From NCBI GenBank assembly GCA_017463255.1, contig JAFTPP010000025.1:16557-80556 (forward strand): DNA of 64,000 bases, given 5' to 3'. This document shows positions 1 to 7,505 of the stretch, piece by piece (position 1 is the stretch's first letter; each line of letters starts with the position of its first letter). The position numbers and the translations under genes are program-made. Origin of the DNA: Lachnospiraceae bacterium (GTDB lineage Bacteria > Bacillota > Clostridia > Lachnospirales > Lachnospiraceae). The notes beneath the pieces were generated by a model, which saw nothing but the letters and a program-made list of their open reading frames with translations, did not search any database and had not been told where the DNA came from.

Positions 1-124
1 TGGCCTTGCGTTCCCGTTCCCAGTAATTAGCATGGTTCTGTTCTGCTTTTCTGCTGTTACGTCCGATTACAAATTTGATCCATAAAAAAAACAGACCCAA
101 AGTTGCGAAAATGCCAAACATCAT
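1..124 (-). CDS. Partial small membrane protein, 3' end outside the window
   Basis: The minus strand opens with ATG ATG at 124 after an AAAGGA ribosome site and reads without a stop to the window edge (41 codons). It begins MMFGIFATLGLFFLWIKFVI, one hydrophobic segment, followed by a charged tail (GRNSRKAEQNHANYWERER). This is an N-in or N-out single-pass membrane protein with a cytosolic-type basic flank. I do not recognise a named family and the C-terminus is missing, so no function is assigned. It is divergent from the small gene at 169, and the promoter for that gene lies inside this coding sequence. Confidence 0.55.
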   Translation of the reverse strand, partial: MMFGIFATLGLFFLWIKFVIGRNSRKAEQNHANYWERERKA

Positions 125-131
125 TTATAAT
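103..131 (+). promoter_or_regulatory. Sigma-A type promoter for the 169 gene
   Basis: TTGCGA (103-108), a 17-nt spacer and a perfect TATAAT (126-131) lie about 40 nt before the start at 169. The -35 and spacer sit inside the first codons of the divergent gene. Confidence 0.55.
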
Positions 132-168
132 GTCCTTTCAGAAAGATAATATATAGGGAGGTAATCCT

Positions 169-276
169 ATGTTAAACATGAATAATAAAAAAACAAGACG
201 TATGATTTCAAGAATCATTGTTATTATTTTGGTTCTTACCATGGTTGTGCCGCTTGCATTATCGGCATTTTATTAA
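169..276 (+). CDS. 35-aa single-pass membrane peptide (Prli42-like in layout)
   Basis: A strong GGGAGGT site precedes ATG 169. The peptide has a basic N-terminus (NNKKTRRMISR), then one long hydrophobic stretch (IIVIILVLTMVVPLALSAFY) ending at the stop. The layout, size and basic-then-hydrophobic order resemble the Firmicute stressosome-associated miniprotein Prli42 and other roughly 30-aa membrane miniproteins, but similarity at this length is weak evidence. It has its own TATAAT promoter. It may be co-transcribed with the VanW gene 84 nt downstream, as no terminator is visible between them. Confidence 0.6.
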   Translation: MLNMNNKKTRRMISRIIVIILVLTMVVPLALSAFY

Positions 277-360
277 GAATAACACAAAGAAGTAATTCAT
301 TCAACTTTCCATGAATTAAAGATGCATCCGGCGGACATAATGAGAAAAAGGAGAATCATT

Positions 361-1851
361 ATGAAAAAAAGAGAGATTGCCGGAATGGCGTTATTGCTCA
401 TTTGGCTTATGGGCAGTATTGTTGCGGATAAGAAAGTGACAGAAACGTCACCAATCAAAACAGATGCAGTGGAAGTAAATACACAGAATGGAATGATTCC
501 GGAGGGCATTTTTGTAGAAGGAATGGATTTGTCCGGAATGAACATAGAGGAAGCTGAGACAAAAGTGAAGGAATGGGGAGAAGACTATTTAACCCGGGAC
601 TTTACTTTTTTTTATGCTACGGGAAAGGAATTAACGGTAAAACCCATAGATGTGGGAATCACCCGACAGGAATCAGGGCTCATTAACGAGCTGACAGAAT
701 ATGGGAATAAAGGGAACGTTGTTCTAAGGTATAAGGTTAAGAAAGATTTAAGTAAAACTCCTTTAAAGGCCGGTGTGTCTTTTAACGTTAATGAGGAAAT
801 ACTGAGGGATGTTTTTGCGGAGCAAAAGGAAGTGTGGGATACCAAAGTGCAGGAACCGTATCTGACACGCGAGAATGGCTACTTTGTGGTGAATCCTGGA
901 ACGGAAGGGACGGAATTAGCCATGGAAGCTGCTTTGGCTCAAATCGTTGCTTTTTTTACAGAAAATGTGCCACACGAACAATCTTACATGGAGCTTCCGG
1001 TGGAAACGATACCTTGCATTTATAGTGAAGAAATGTTAGGTGAAGTAGGAGATATTCTTGGTAGTTATTCCACTTCCTATAAGACATCGGGGAAAGCCAG
1101 AAGTACCAACCTTGAAAATGCGGCTAAAAAAATAAACGGCCGCACAGTTTATCCCGGAGAGGAGTTTTCCACCATTTCTTTGATGCTACCTTTTACGGAA
1201 GAAAACGGATATATGGAAGCCCACGCATATTCGGGAGGCAGAGTCATTGACAGTATTGGCGGCGGTGTATGTCAGATATCTTCCACTTTGTATAATGCGG
1301 TTCTTTTAGCAGAACTTGAGGTGTTAGAGCGTTATCATCATGCCATGATTGTAACTTATGTGCCCCTATCACAGGACGCAACTGTATCGGAAAGCTCGGG
1401 ACTTGATTTTGTGTGGATGAATAACTTGGATTATCCGGTTTATGTGGAATGTTATACAACCAAGGGAAAAGAATTAATCGTTAATATTTATGGTGTGGAA
1501 ATGAGAGCTTCTACAAGAAGAATTGAGTATGTATCAGAGGAATTAAGCTCCGAATCTGCAAAAGGGGAAGCAATCTATACGGATAGTGAGAAGCCTGCAG
1601 GCTTTATAGAGATTCAGGCTGCCCATACAGGGCATACGGCAAGGTTATGGAAAGTGGTTTATGAAAATGGAAAAGAGACAGGCAGGACTGTGATTAATGA
1701 AAGTAACTACCGGAGTGCACCAAGAAGTGCCACGATAGGAACACAGACGGATAACCCGGAGGTTTCAAGGATTTTAGAGGAAGCAATTGCCACAAATGAT
1801 ATAGATTACGTTAGGGAAATTGTGCATAAGATTGCTGACGGTACCTTATAA
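361..1851 (+). CDS. VanW family cell-wall-associated membrane protein
   Basis: The 496-aa protein has a short N-terminal hydrophobic anchor (about residues 7-22), a region typical of the peptidoglycan-binding-4 domain that precedes VanW (about 40-200), and a clear VanW domain (about 225-360: YSTSYKTSGKARSTNLENAA, then the invariant-looking GGGVCQISSTLYNAVLLAEL and a following HH). The C-terminal 80 residues look like a G5-type module (KVVYENGKETGR). VanW proteins are membrane-anchored and face the wall. Their biochemical role is not settled, and linkage to vancomycin resistance is by name only. ATG 361 was chosen over the upstream in-frame ATGs (322, 340) because AAGGAG sits 6-11 nt before it. 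No vanA/vanB genes are nearby. Confidence 0.85.
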   Translation: MKKREIAGMALLLIWLMGSIVADKKVTETSPIKTDAVEVNTQNGMIPEGIFVEGMDLSGMNIEEAETKVKEWGEDYLTRDFTFFYATGKELTVKPIDVGITRQESGLINELTEYGNKGNVVLRYKVKKDLSKTPLKAGVSFNVNEEILRDVFAEQKEVWDTKVQEPYLTRENGYFVVNPGTEGTELAMEAALAQIVAFFTENVPHEQSYMELPVETIPCIYSEEMLGEVGDILGSYSTSYKTSGKARSTNLENAAKKINGRTVYPGEEFSTISLMLPFTEENGYMEAHAYSGGRVIDSIGGGVCQISSTLYNAVLLAELEVLERYHHAMIVTYVPLSQDATVSESSGLDFVWMNNLDYPVYVECYTTKGKELIVNIYGVEMRASTRRIEYVSEELSSESAKGEAIYTDSEKPAGFIEIQAAHTGHTARLWKVVYENGKETGRTVINESNYRSAPRSATIGTQTDNPEVSRILEEAIATNDIDYVREIVHKIADGTL

Positions 1852-1925
1852 TTAGGATGAAGTTCCACTCGACAGAAACTTATTAAAGTGATAAAATAAT
1901 GGAAATCATTTTTGAAGGTAACGAC

Positions 1926-2909
1926 ATGAGATTAGGTAAGATTTCCGAAAACGTATTAAAGCGTTCGGTGTTAAAATTAATACAAACTCATAGAGAAGAA
2001 GTAATAAAAGGTGCAGAGCTAGGGTCAGATTGCGCCTTTTTTTCTTGCCCTTCGCAGGATGATATTGTGCTAACTACGGATTCTGTTACCTATAGTAAGA
2101 AAAATGCGGGAATGCTTGGGGTACACAGAGTGGCCAATGATATAGCCGCAGCAGGAGCAACCCCTGTGGGAATTCTTGTAGATATTCTTTTTTCAGAGCG
2201 TGACAGAGAAGCAAAGTTAAAGGACATTATGAATCAGATGGAGACCGTGTGTGCTAAGCTTAACATGCAGATTATCGGTGGGCATACGGAAGTGACAGGT
2301 GCGGTGAATATGCCCATACTTACGGTGACCGGAGTTGGTATTCTTGAAAAAAACAAGCAACTGACAGCTGCGTCAGTTTGTGCAGGTCAGCATATTGTAA
2401 TGTCAAAGTATATAGGGATGGAAGGAACGGTGGTTCTTGCAAAAGAGCATGGAGAACAACTGGTTCAAAGGTTACCTCAGACATTTATTGACAGAGCTGC
2501 TGCATTAGAACAACAGTTATCCGTTGTACCTGAGGCTGCCACCGCCGTTAAGTCCAATGTCAGCTATATGCATGATGTTTCCACAGGAGGAATCTTCGGA
2601 GCCCTTTGGGAACTGGCGGAAAGCGCAGGCGTTGGACTCACAATTGACTTAAAGGCGATTCCCGTGAAGCAGGAAACAATTGAGATTTGTGAATATTTTG
2701 GATACAATCCATATACACTGATTTCGGGAGGCGCATTGCTCATGGTTACAAGTGACGGACATGAGCTTGTAAAGGTATTGGAGCAGGATGGAATTAAGGC
2801 AACCGTTATCGGAACCATTACCAATAGTAATGACAGAATCATTATTAACGGGGATGAGAGAAGATACTTGGATATGCCCCAGCCTGATGAAATCTATATG
2901 AGCCGATAG
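1926..2909 (+). CDS. AIR synthase-related (PurM/HypE superfamily) protein
   Basis: The 327-aa protein has the two-domain AIR-synthase layout. The N-terminal half shows the ATP/metal-binding pattern (ELGSDCAFF, TTDSVT, GVHRVANDIAAAGATPVGIL, IIGGHTEVTG) and the C-terminal half shows HDVSTGGIFGALWELAESAG, typical of PurM, SelD, ThiL and HypE. It lacks the cysteine-containing C-terminal tail of HypE (it ends YMSR), and no hydrogenase genes are nearby, so it is a stand-alone relative of unknown substrate. ATG 1926 follows GAAGGT; an upstream in-frame ATG at 1899 has no ribosome site. It leads an apparent operon with the lrp-type gene and aminotransferase. Confidence 0.8.
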   Translation: MRLGKISENVLKRSVLKLIQTHREEVIKGAELGSDCAFFSCPSQDDIVLTTDSVTYSKKNAGMLGVHRVANDIAAAGATPVGILVDILFSERDREAKLKDIMNQMETVCAKLNMQIIGGHTEVTGAVNMPILTVTGVGILEKNKQLTAASVCAGQHIVMSKYIGMEGTVVLAKEHGEQLVQRLPQTFIDRAAALEQQLSVVPEAATAVKSNVSYMHDVSTGGIFGALWELAESAGVGLTIDLKAIPVKQETIEICEYFGYNPYTLISGGALLMVTSDGHELVKVLEQDGIKATVIGTITNSNDRIIINGDERRYLDMPQPDEIYMSR

Positions 2910-2942
2910 GCTCGGAAAAACTGCCGCGCATAGGAAGTGCGG
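2900..2942 (+). other. Two small hairpins between the AIR synthase-like and Lrp genes
   Basis: GAGCC-GATA-GGCTC (2900-2913) overlaps the stop codon of the AIR synthase-like gene. A second GC-rich hairpin pairs CCGCgCA (2924-2930) with TGCGG (2938-2942). No U-tract follows, so these are more likely RNA processing or stability elements than a terminator. Confidence 0.3.
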
Positions 2943-2962
2943 AAGATGAAAGGAGTAATGAC

Positions 2963-3445
2963 ATGAGAGAAAAAATATTATCGATTATCGAAAGAAACAG
3001 CCGAATTGATTTAAAAGAGCTTGCGGTTCTTTTAGGAATGGAAGAAATAGATGTTGTGAATGAAGTTGCAGCAATGGAAGCAGAAGGTGTTATCTGTGGA
3101 TACCACACATTAATTGATTGGGAAAAAACAACCCAGGAGAAGGTTAGTGCGTTAATTGAAGTGCGTGTTACCCCACAAAGAGGTCAGGGATTTGATAATA
3201 TGGCAGAAAAAATCAGTAAATACCCTGAAGTAAATGCGGTTTATCTGATTTCAGGCGGTTATGACCTTCTTGTGAGCATTGATGGAAAATCTTTAATGGA
3301 GATTTCAAGATTTGTATCTGAAAAGCTGTCTGCCCTTGATTCCGTATTAAGTACAGCCACACATTTTATTTTGAAAAAATACAAGGATCATGGAACGATC
3401 TTTAATAAAAAAGAAGTTGATGAAAGAGAGATGATTACACCATGA
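2963..3445 (+). CDS. Lrp/AsnC family transcriptional regulator
   Basis: The 160-aa protein is the usual size for Lrp/AsnC. Residues about 1-60 form a winged helix (REKILSIIERNSRIDLKELA, ending AEGVICGYHTLIDW) and about 70-150 form the RAM ligand domain (VRVTPQRGQGFDNMAEKI, VYLISGGYDLLVSIDG). AAAGGAG precedes ATG 2963. Its last bases overlap the aminotransferase start (ATGA at 3442-3445), so the two are translationally coupled. Bacillus AlaR-AlaT is a known Lrp/transaminase pair of this layout, which suggests this protein senses an amino acid and controls the adjacent transaminase; that is inference. Confidence 0.9.
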   Translation: MREKILSIIERNSRIDLKELAVLLGMEEIDVVNEVAAMEAEGVICGYHTLIDWEKTTQEKVSALIEVRVTPQRGQGFDNMAEKISKYPEVNAVYLISGGYDLLVSIDGKSLMEISRFVSEKLSALDSVLSTATHFILKKYKDHGTIFNKKEVDEREMITP

Positions 3446-4617
3446 GAAATCCATTGTCCGACCAGGTCGTAGCATTAAAGCCATCGGGCATCAGAAAGTT
3501 CTTTGACATTGTAAGCGAAATGAAAGACGCTATTTCTTTGGGTGTTGGAGAACCGGATTTTGATACTCCATGGTTTATTCGTGATGAAGCAATCCAGTCC
3601 TTGGAAAAGGGACGTACCTTTTATACATCAAACTCAGGATTAAAAGAGTTAAGGGAAGAGATTTGCAATTATTTAAAACGTAAATGTGATGTAGAATATG
3701 AACCATTAAAAGAAGTAGTCATTACGGTTGGTGGTTCGGAAGCAATTGATATCGGTCTTCGTGCCATGATTAATCCGGGGGATGAGGTTTTAATTCCGCA
3801 ACCAAGCTATGTGTCCTATGAGCCATGTGCCATTATGGCGGGAGCAAAGCCGGTTATCATTAACTTAAAGCATGAAAATCAGTTTAGACTTACGGCAGAA
3901 GAACTGTTAGAGGCGATCACAGATAAGACCAAATTACTTATTTTACCGTTCCCGAATAATCCTACCGGAGCCATTATGGAGCGAAAGGATTTGGAAGCTA
4001 TTGCAAAGGTATGTATTGAAAAAGATATCTTTGTAATGTCAGATGAAATCTATTCTGAACTTACATATAAGGATGAGCATGTTTCCATTGCAAGCCTTCC
4101 GGGAATGAAAGAACGTACTATTTTGATTAACGGTTTTTCTAAGGCATTTGCCATGACAGGATGGAGATTGGGCTATGCTTGCGGACCAAAGGAAATCATT
4201 GCCCAGATGACAAAGATTCACCAGTTTGCCATTATGTGTGCACCGACTACCAGTCAGTATGCGGCAATTGAAGCCTTAAAGAATGGGGATGAAGATGTTC
4301 AGGCCATGCGTGAAGCATATAACCAGAGACGCCGTTTCTTAATGGATGCTTTCCGTGAGATGAAGTTAGAATGCTTTGAGCCTTTCGGAGCATTTTATGT
4401 GTTCCCTTGCATCAAGGAATTTGGTATGACCAGTGAGGAGTTTGCAACCCGCCTCTTGGAAGAAGAGAAAGTAGCAGTTGTTCCGGGAACAGCTTTCGGA
4501 GACTGCGGTGAAGGCTTCCTTCGTATTTCCTATGCCTACTCCATTGATAATTTAAAGGTTGCAATCGGAAGAATGAAAGCCTTTATAGAGAGATTAAGAG
4601 AGAAAAAAGAATGTTAA
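3442..4617 (+). CDS. PLP-dependent class I aminotransferase
   Basis: The 391-aa protein is a fold-type I aminotransferase with the full set of motifs: GVGEPDFDTP near the N-terminus, YTSNSGLKELR, PFPNNPTGAIM, SDEIYSELTY, the Schiff-base lysine in NGFSKAFAMTGWRLGY, and a C-terminal FLRISYA arginine. It should move an amino group between an amino acid (alanine, aspartate or aromatic) and 2-oxoglutarate; the substrate cannot be read from sequence. The coupled Lrp regulator resembles the AlaR-AlaT arrangement. The gene overlaps trmL by 7 nt. Confidence 0.9.
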   Translation: MRNPLSDQVVALKPSGIRKFFDIVSEMKDAISLGVGEPDFDTPWFIRDEAIQSLEKGRTFYTSNSGLKELREEICNYLKRKCDVEYEPLKEVVITVGGSEAIDIGLRAMINPGDEVLIPQPSYVSYEPCAIMAGAKPVIINLKHENQFRLTAEELLEAITDKTKLLILPFPNNPTGAIMERKDLEAIAKVCIEKDIFVMSDEIYSELTYKDEHVSIASLPGMKERTILINGFSKAFAMTGWRLGYACGPKEIIAQMTKIHQFAIMCAPTTSQYAAIEALKNGDEDVQAMREAYNQRRRFLMDAFREMKLECFEPFGAFYVFPCIKEFGMTSEEFATRLLEEEKVAVVPGTAFGDCGEGFLRISYAYSIDNLKVAIGRMKAFIERLREKKEC

Positions 4618-5108
4618 ATATTGTTTTATTTCAGCCGGAGATACCGGCAAACACAGGTAACATCGGCAGAACCTGTGTGGCAACCAATACAAGACTGCAT
4701 TTGATAGAACCCTTGGGATTTAGGTTAAATGAAAAAGAAGTAAAGCGTGCAGGTATGGATTATTGGGAGCATTTGGATGTGACCAGATATATTAATTACG
4801 AGGATTTCCTTGCAAAGAATCCGGGTGCTAAGATCTGGATGGCAACAACCAAGGCTAAGCACGTTTACACTGAGGTAGAGTTTGGACCGGATGATTATAT
4901 TATGTTTGGGAAGGAAAGTGCAGGGATTCCGGAAGAGATTCTTGTAGAAAATGAAGAAACATGCATCCGTATTCCTATGCTTCCTAAGATTCGTTCCTTG
5001 AATCTGTCAAACTCGGTCAGTATTGTGTTATATGAAGCTCTGCGCCAGCAGAATTTTGCAAATATGCAGATGACGGGTGAACTCCATCATTTGCAGTGGA
5101 AAGAATAA
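4611..5108 (+). CDS. trmL: tRNA (cytidine(34)-2'-O)-methyltransferase TrmL
   Basis: The 165-aa SPOUT methyltransferase has the TrmL size and motifs: FQPEIPANTGNIGRTC at the N-terminus, MFGKESAGIPEE in the middle, and the trefoil-knot SAM site IPMLPKIRSLNLSNSVSIVL near the C-terminus. TrmL 2'-O-methylates the wobble nucleotide of leucine tRNAs using S-adenosylmethionine. It overlaps the aminotransferase by 7 nt, so its expression is tied to the upstream operon, although the functions seem unrelated. Confidence 0.92.
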   Translation: MLNIVLFQPEIPANTGNIGRTCVATNTRLHLIEPLGFRLNEKEVKRAGMDYWEHLDVTRYINYEDFLAKNPGAKIWMATTKAKHVYTEVEFGPDDYIMFGKESAGIPEEILVENEETCIRIPMLPKIRSLNLSNSVSIVLYEALRQQNFANMQMTGELHHLQWKE

Positions 5109-5136
5109 ATCACAGCCCTTTGAAAGGAGGCAGCCT

Positions 5137-7032
5137 ATGTATGATGGTCATAAAGTAATTGCATTATGTATTGCAAAAATATCCATGGAACGTAATCTGG
5201 AATTGATTCAGGCATTTAACGAGGCTGTCTGCAAAGAGGATTATAGGCTGTTTGTATACCAGACCTGTTCGGATTTATTTCAGCAGTTAAGAAGTGAAAA
5301 TGGCGATAAGGCAGTTTTTGACTTGATGGATTTTGACATCATTGATGCAGTGGTTATTTTTAATGAGTCTTTTCATGATGATGAATTGGTGGAATGTTTG
5401 GTACATACTGCAAACAAGAATCATGTTCCGGTAGTTTCATTAGGTGTTCCTTTTAAAGGAGCCATCAGCTTAGATTTTGATGATGGTTCGGGATTTGAGA
5501 AGATTGTAAGACATGTGATAGAAGAGCATGGAAAAAAAGACACGATTTTGGTAGCAGGTCTTAAAGGCGAAGAACATTCAGAGCGGCGTATCGAGATTTA
5601 TAAGAGAGTTCTTAGGGACAACGGAATTCCGGTTACTGAAAAGAATATCATTTATGGTGATTATTGGTATGAACCTACGGAAAGGGAACTTACTAAGGTG
5701 ATTGCGTCGGGGCATATGCCGGAAGCATTTATTTGTGCTAACGATGCTATGGCAATTACTACCTGTGAATTTTTGTATGCCAATGGTTTTTCGGTGCCAA
5801 AAGATGTTATAGTAACAGGCTTTGACGGAATACCGGAGTCATTAACGAATATTCCGACCATTTCGACCGTTAAATTTGACTGGAAATTAACCTTTGACTG
5901 TGTTATGGAAGTCCTTGTCAATATTTTTAACGGTAAACCTGTAGAGGATAGTTATACCATTCCGTATACATTAGATATCCATTGTTCCTGCGGATGTCCT
6001 GAATGTGCGGAGCTACATCGTATTAATCAGACAAAACGTTATTCAAGACTCAGTGATGCTTTTAACCAGTATCAGTCAGATGAACTTTCTTTGTATGAGA
6101 TTACGGAGGAAGTGATGACCAGTCAGTCTCCTAAGGAATTTGTAAAGCATTTGGATAAATTCAAGTTCTGGAATACCTGTATTATGATAAATCCAAGATG
6201 CTTTGACGCGATGGTTAATCCTGCAGAAGAAAAAACGGAACAGAGCTTTGAGGATATCCTGCAGGTTGTGTATGTCAGTGATAACAACGGGCGGTATGAT
6301 TTGCCTTATGCCATGCCTAAAAAAGAAATGGCACCATTATTAAATGAGTGGATTTCCCATAGTAATCCGATTATTTTTTCTTCATTAAGCTTTTATGGGA
6401 TTCCGGCAGGATACATTGTTTCTTGTTTTACCGCAACGAGACATGATTATTGTAAGGTGTTGCAGTACGTGGCATCTATCAATAAGGCAATCGGAAGCTA
6501 TAGACTTACCAATTATCTGCGCTATACAGCGGACAGCATTGCAAAAATGGCAATTTCCGATTATTTAACAGGAATCAATAACCGTCATGGATTTTATGAT
6601 GAGCTTCCTGATTTATTAGGCAAAGCTGCAGGAAAAGAAGTGATGGTGGCAAGTATTGATATGGATGGCCTTAAGAGAATTAATGATACATATGGTCATG
6701 AATGTGGTGATTTTGCCATTAAAACAGTGTCCGAAGTGGTGAGTAGCCTTCCGTTTAAGGATTATATTTGCGGACGATTTGGCGGCGATGAGTTTGTGGT
6801 ATGTGCCATTTGCGAAAAAGAAGTGGCAGATAATGAAAAGTACATTGCGGAATATGTTGCCCGTTGCTTACAGGAATTTAATGCAAAGTCTGATAAAGAA
6901 TTTAAGGTTTCTGCAAGCGTAGGCGCATACATTACTCCGTCCAAAGATTTCGATTTTAAAGCAGCTTTAAGAGAATCGGATGAAAAGATGTATTTGGTAA
7001 AACTGGGACATCCAAACCGCAGAAAAAATTAG
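5137..7032 (+). CDS. Cytosolic LacI-type sensor fused to GGDEF diguanylate cyclase
   Basis: The 631-aa protein starts directly with a LacI/PBP1-like ligand-binding fold (residues about 5-280; FICANDAMAITTCEFLYANG and VIVTGFDGIPES are typical) with no DNA-binding helix-turn-helix, no signal peptide and no membrane span. A CSCGCPEC cysteine cluster (about 283-290) closes the sensor. A middle region (about 300-460) follows, then a GGDEF domain with an intact GGDEF at 549-553 and DYLTGINNRHGF before it. The inhibitory RxxD site expected upstream is absent. It should make cyclic di-GMP in response to a sugar-like ligand. A perfect AAAGGAGG sets the start at 5137 rather than the longer reading from 5077. 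Confidence 0.87.
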   Translation: MYDGHKVIALCIAKISMERNLELIQAFNEAVCKEDYRLFVYQTCSDLFQQLRSENGDKAVFDLMDFDIIDAVVIFNESFHDDELVECLVHTANKNHVPVVSLGVPFKGAISLDFDDGSGFEKIVRHVIEEHGKKDTILVAGLKGEEHSERRIEIYKRVLRDNGIPVTEKNIIYGDYWYEPTERELTKVIASGHMPEAFICANDAMAITTCEFLYANGFSVPKDVIVTGFDGIPESLTNIPTISTVKFDWKLTFDCVMEVLVNIFNGKPVEDSYTIPYTLDIHCSCGCPECAELHRINQTKRYSRLSDAFNQYQSDELSLYEITEEVMTSQSPKEFVKHLDKFKFWNTCIMINPRCFDAMVNPAEEKTEQSFEDILQVVYVSDNNGRYDLPYAMPKKEMAPLLNEWISHSNPIIFSSLSFYGIPAGYIVSCFTATRHDYCKVLQYVASINKAIGSYRLTNYLRYTADSIAKMAISDYLTGINNRHGFYDELPDLLGKAAGKEVMVASIDMDGLKRINDTYGHECGDFAIKTVSEVVSSLPFKDYICGRFGGDEFVVCAICEKEVADNEKYIAEYVARCLQEFNAKSDKEFKVSASVGAYITPSKDFDFKAALRESDEKMYLVKLGHPNRRKN

Positions 7033-7033
7033 A

Positions 7034-7200
7034 ATATAGTAAATGGTTGAATAAAAAAGAATCATATTCCATTGCGGACACGCTTTCGCTCCAACGAAAA
7101 CGTAGCGGATACTAAGCTCGGCCTTGCCTTGCTAAGTACCGACGTTTTCATACGGTCCTTAGTCGGAATATGATTCTTTTTCATTTACGATTTACTATAT
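7034..7200. repeat. 167-bp imperfect inverted-repeat element
   Basis: Arms 7034-7070 and 7165-7200 are near-perfect reverse complements (ATATAGTAAAT at the outside, GAATCATATTCC at the inside of the left arm). A second nested pair, GAAAACGT (7096-7103) and ACGTTTTC (7142-7149), flanks a C/G-rich centre. It lies between the convergent cyclase gene and the small gene at 7208, so it can act as a two-way terminator, but it is far larger than a normal one and looks like a REP/MITE-like element. No second copy is in this window. Confidence 0.75.
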
Positions 7201-7207
7201 ATAGGGT

Positions 7208-7321
7208 TTAGGAAAATGCCAGTAACAGTCCGGCAACAATAATGCCGATTGCAATTAAATAAGAAATTCCCATCATAATCCGGTTCATTCTTTTTTGTTT
7301 TGCCTCTTCTTCGTAATTCAT
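7208..7321 (-). CDS. 37-aa single-pass membrane protein
   Basis: ATG at 7321 on the minus strand follows AGAGG. The product has a charged head (MNYEEEAKQKRMNRIM) and one hydrophobic helix (MGISYLIAIGIIVAGLLLAF) ending at the stop. A plausible promoter upstream reads TTGCCC, 17 nt, TAAACT. The family is not recognised. Length, ribosome site and clean topology make it a credible small protein. Confidence 0.5.
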   Translation of the reverse strand: MNYEEEAKQKRMNRIMMGISYLIAIGIIVAGLLLAFS

Positions 7322-7505
7322 ATATTTGTACCTCTTACTTTGATGATGTTATTTTTTACAGTTTAGCATAATTACAGGGTGTGGGCAATTGTATATTATT
7401 TGTAATGTGTGACGAATTTACTCTTTTCCTGCGAAGAAGAATCTGTTAAAATAGTGTCGTGTATTTCTTTTACATAAAACTATGATGAAAAATGAGGGAA
7501 AAATC

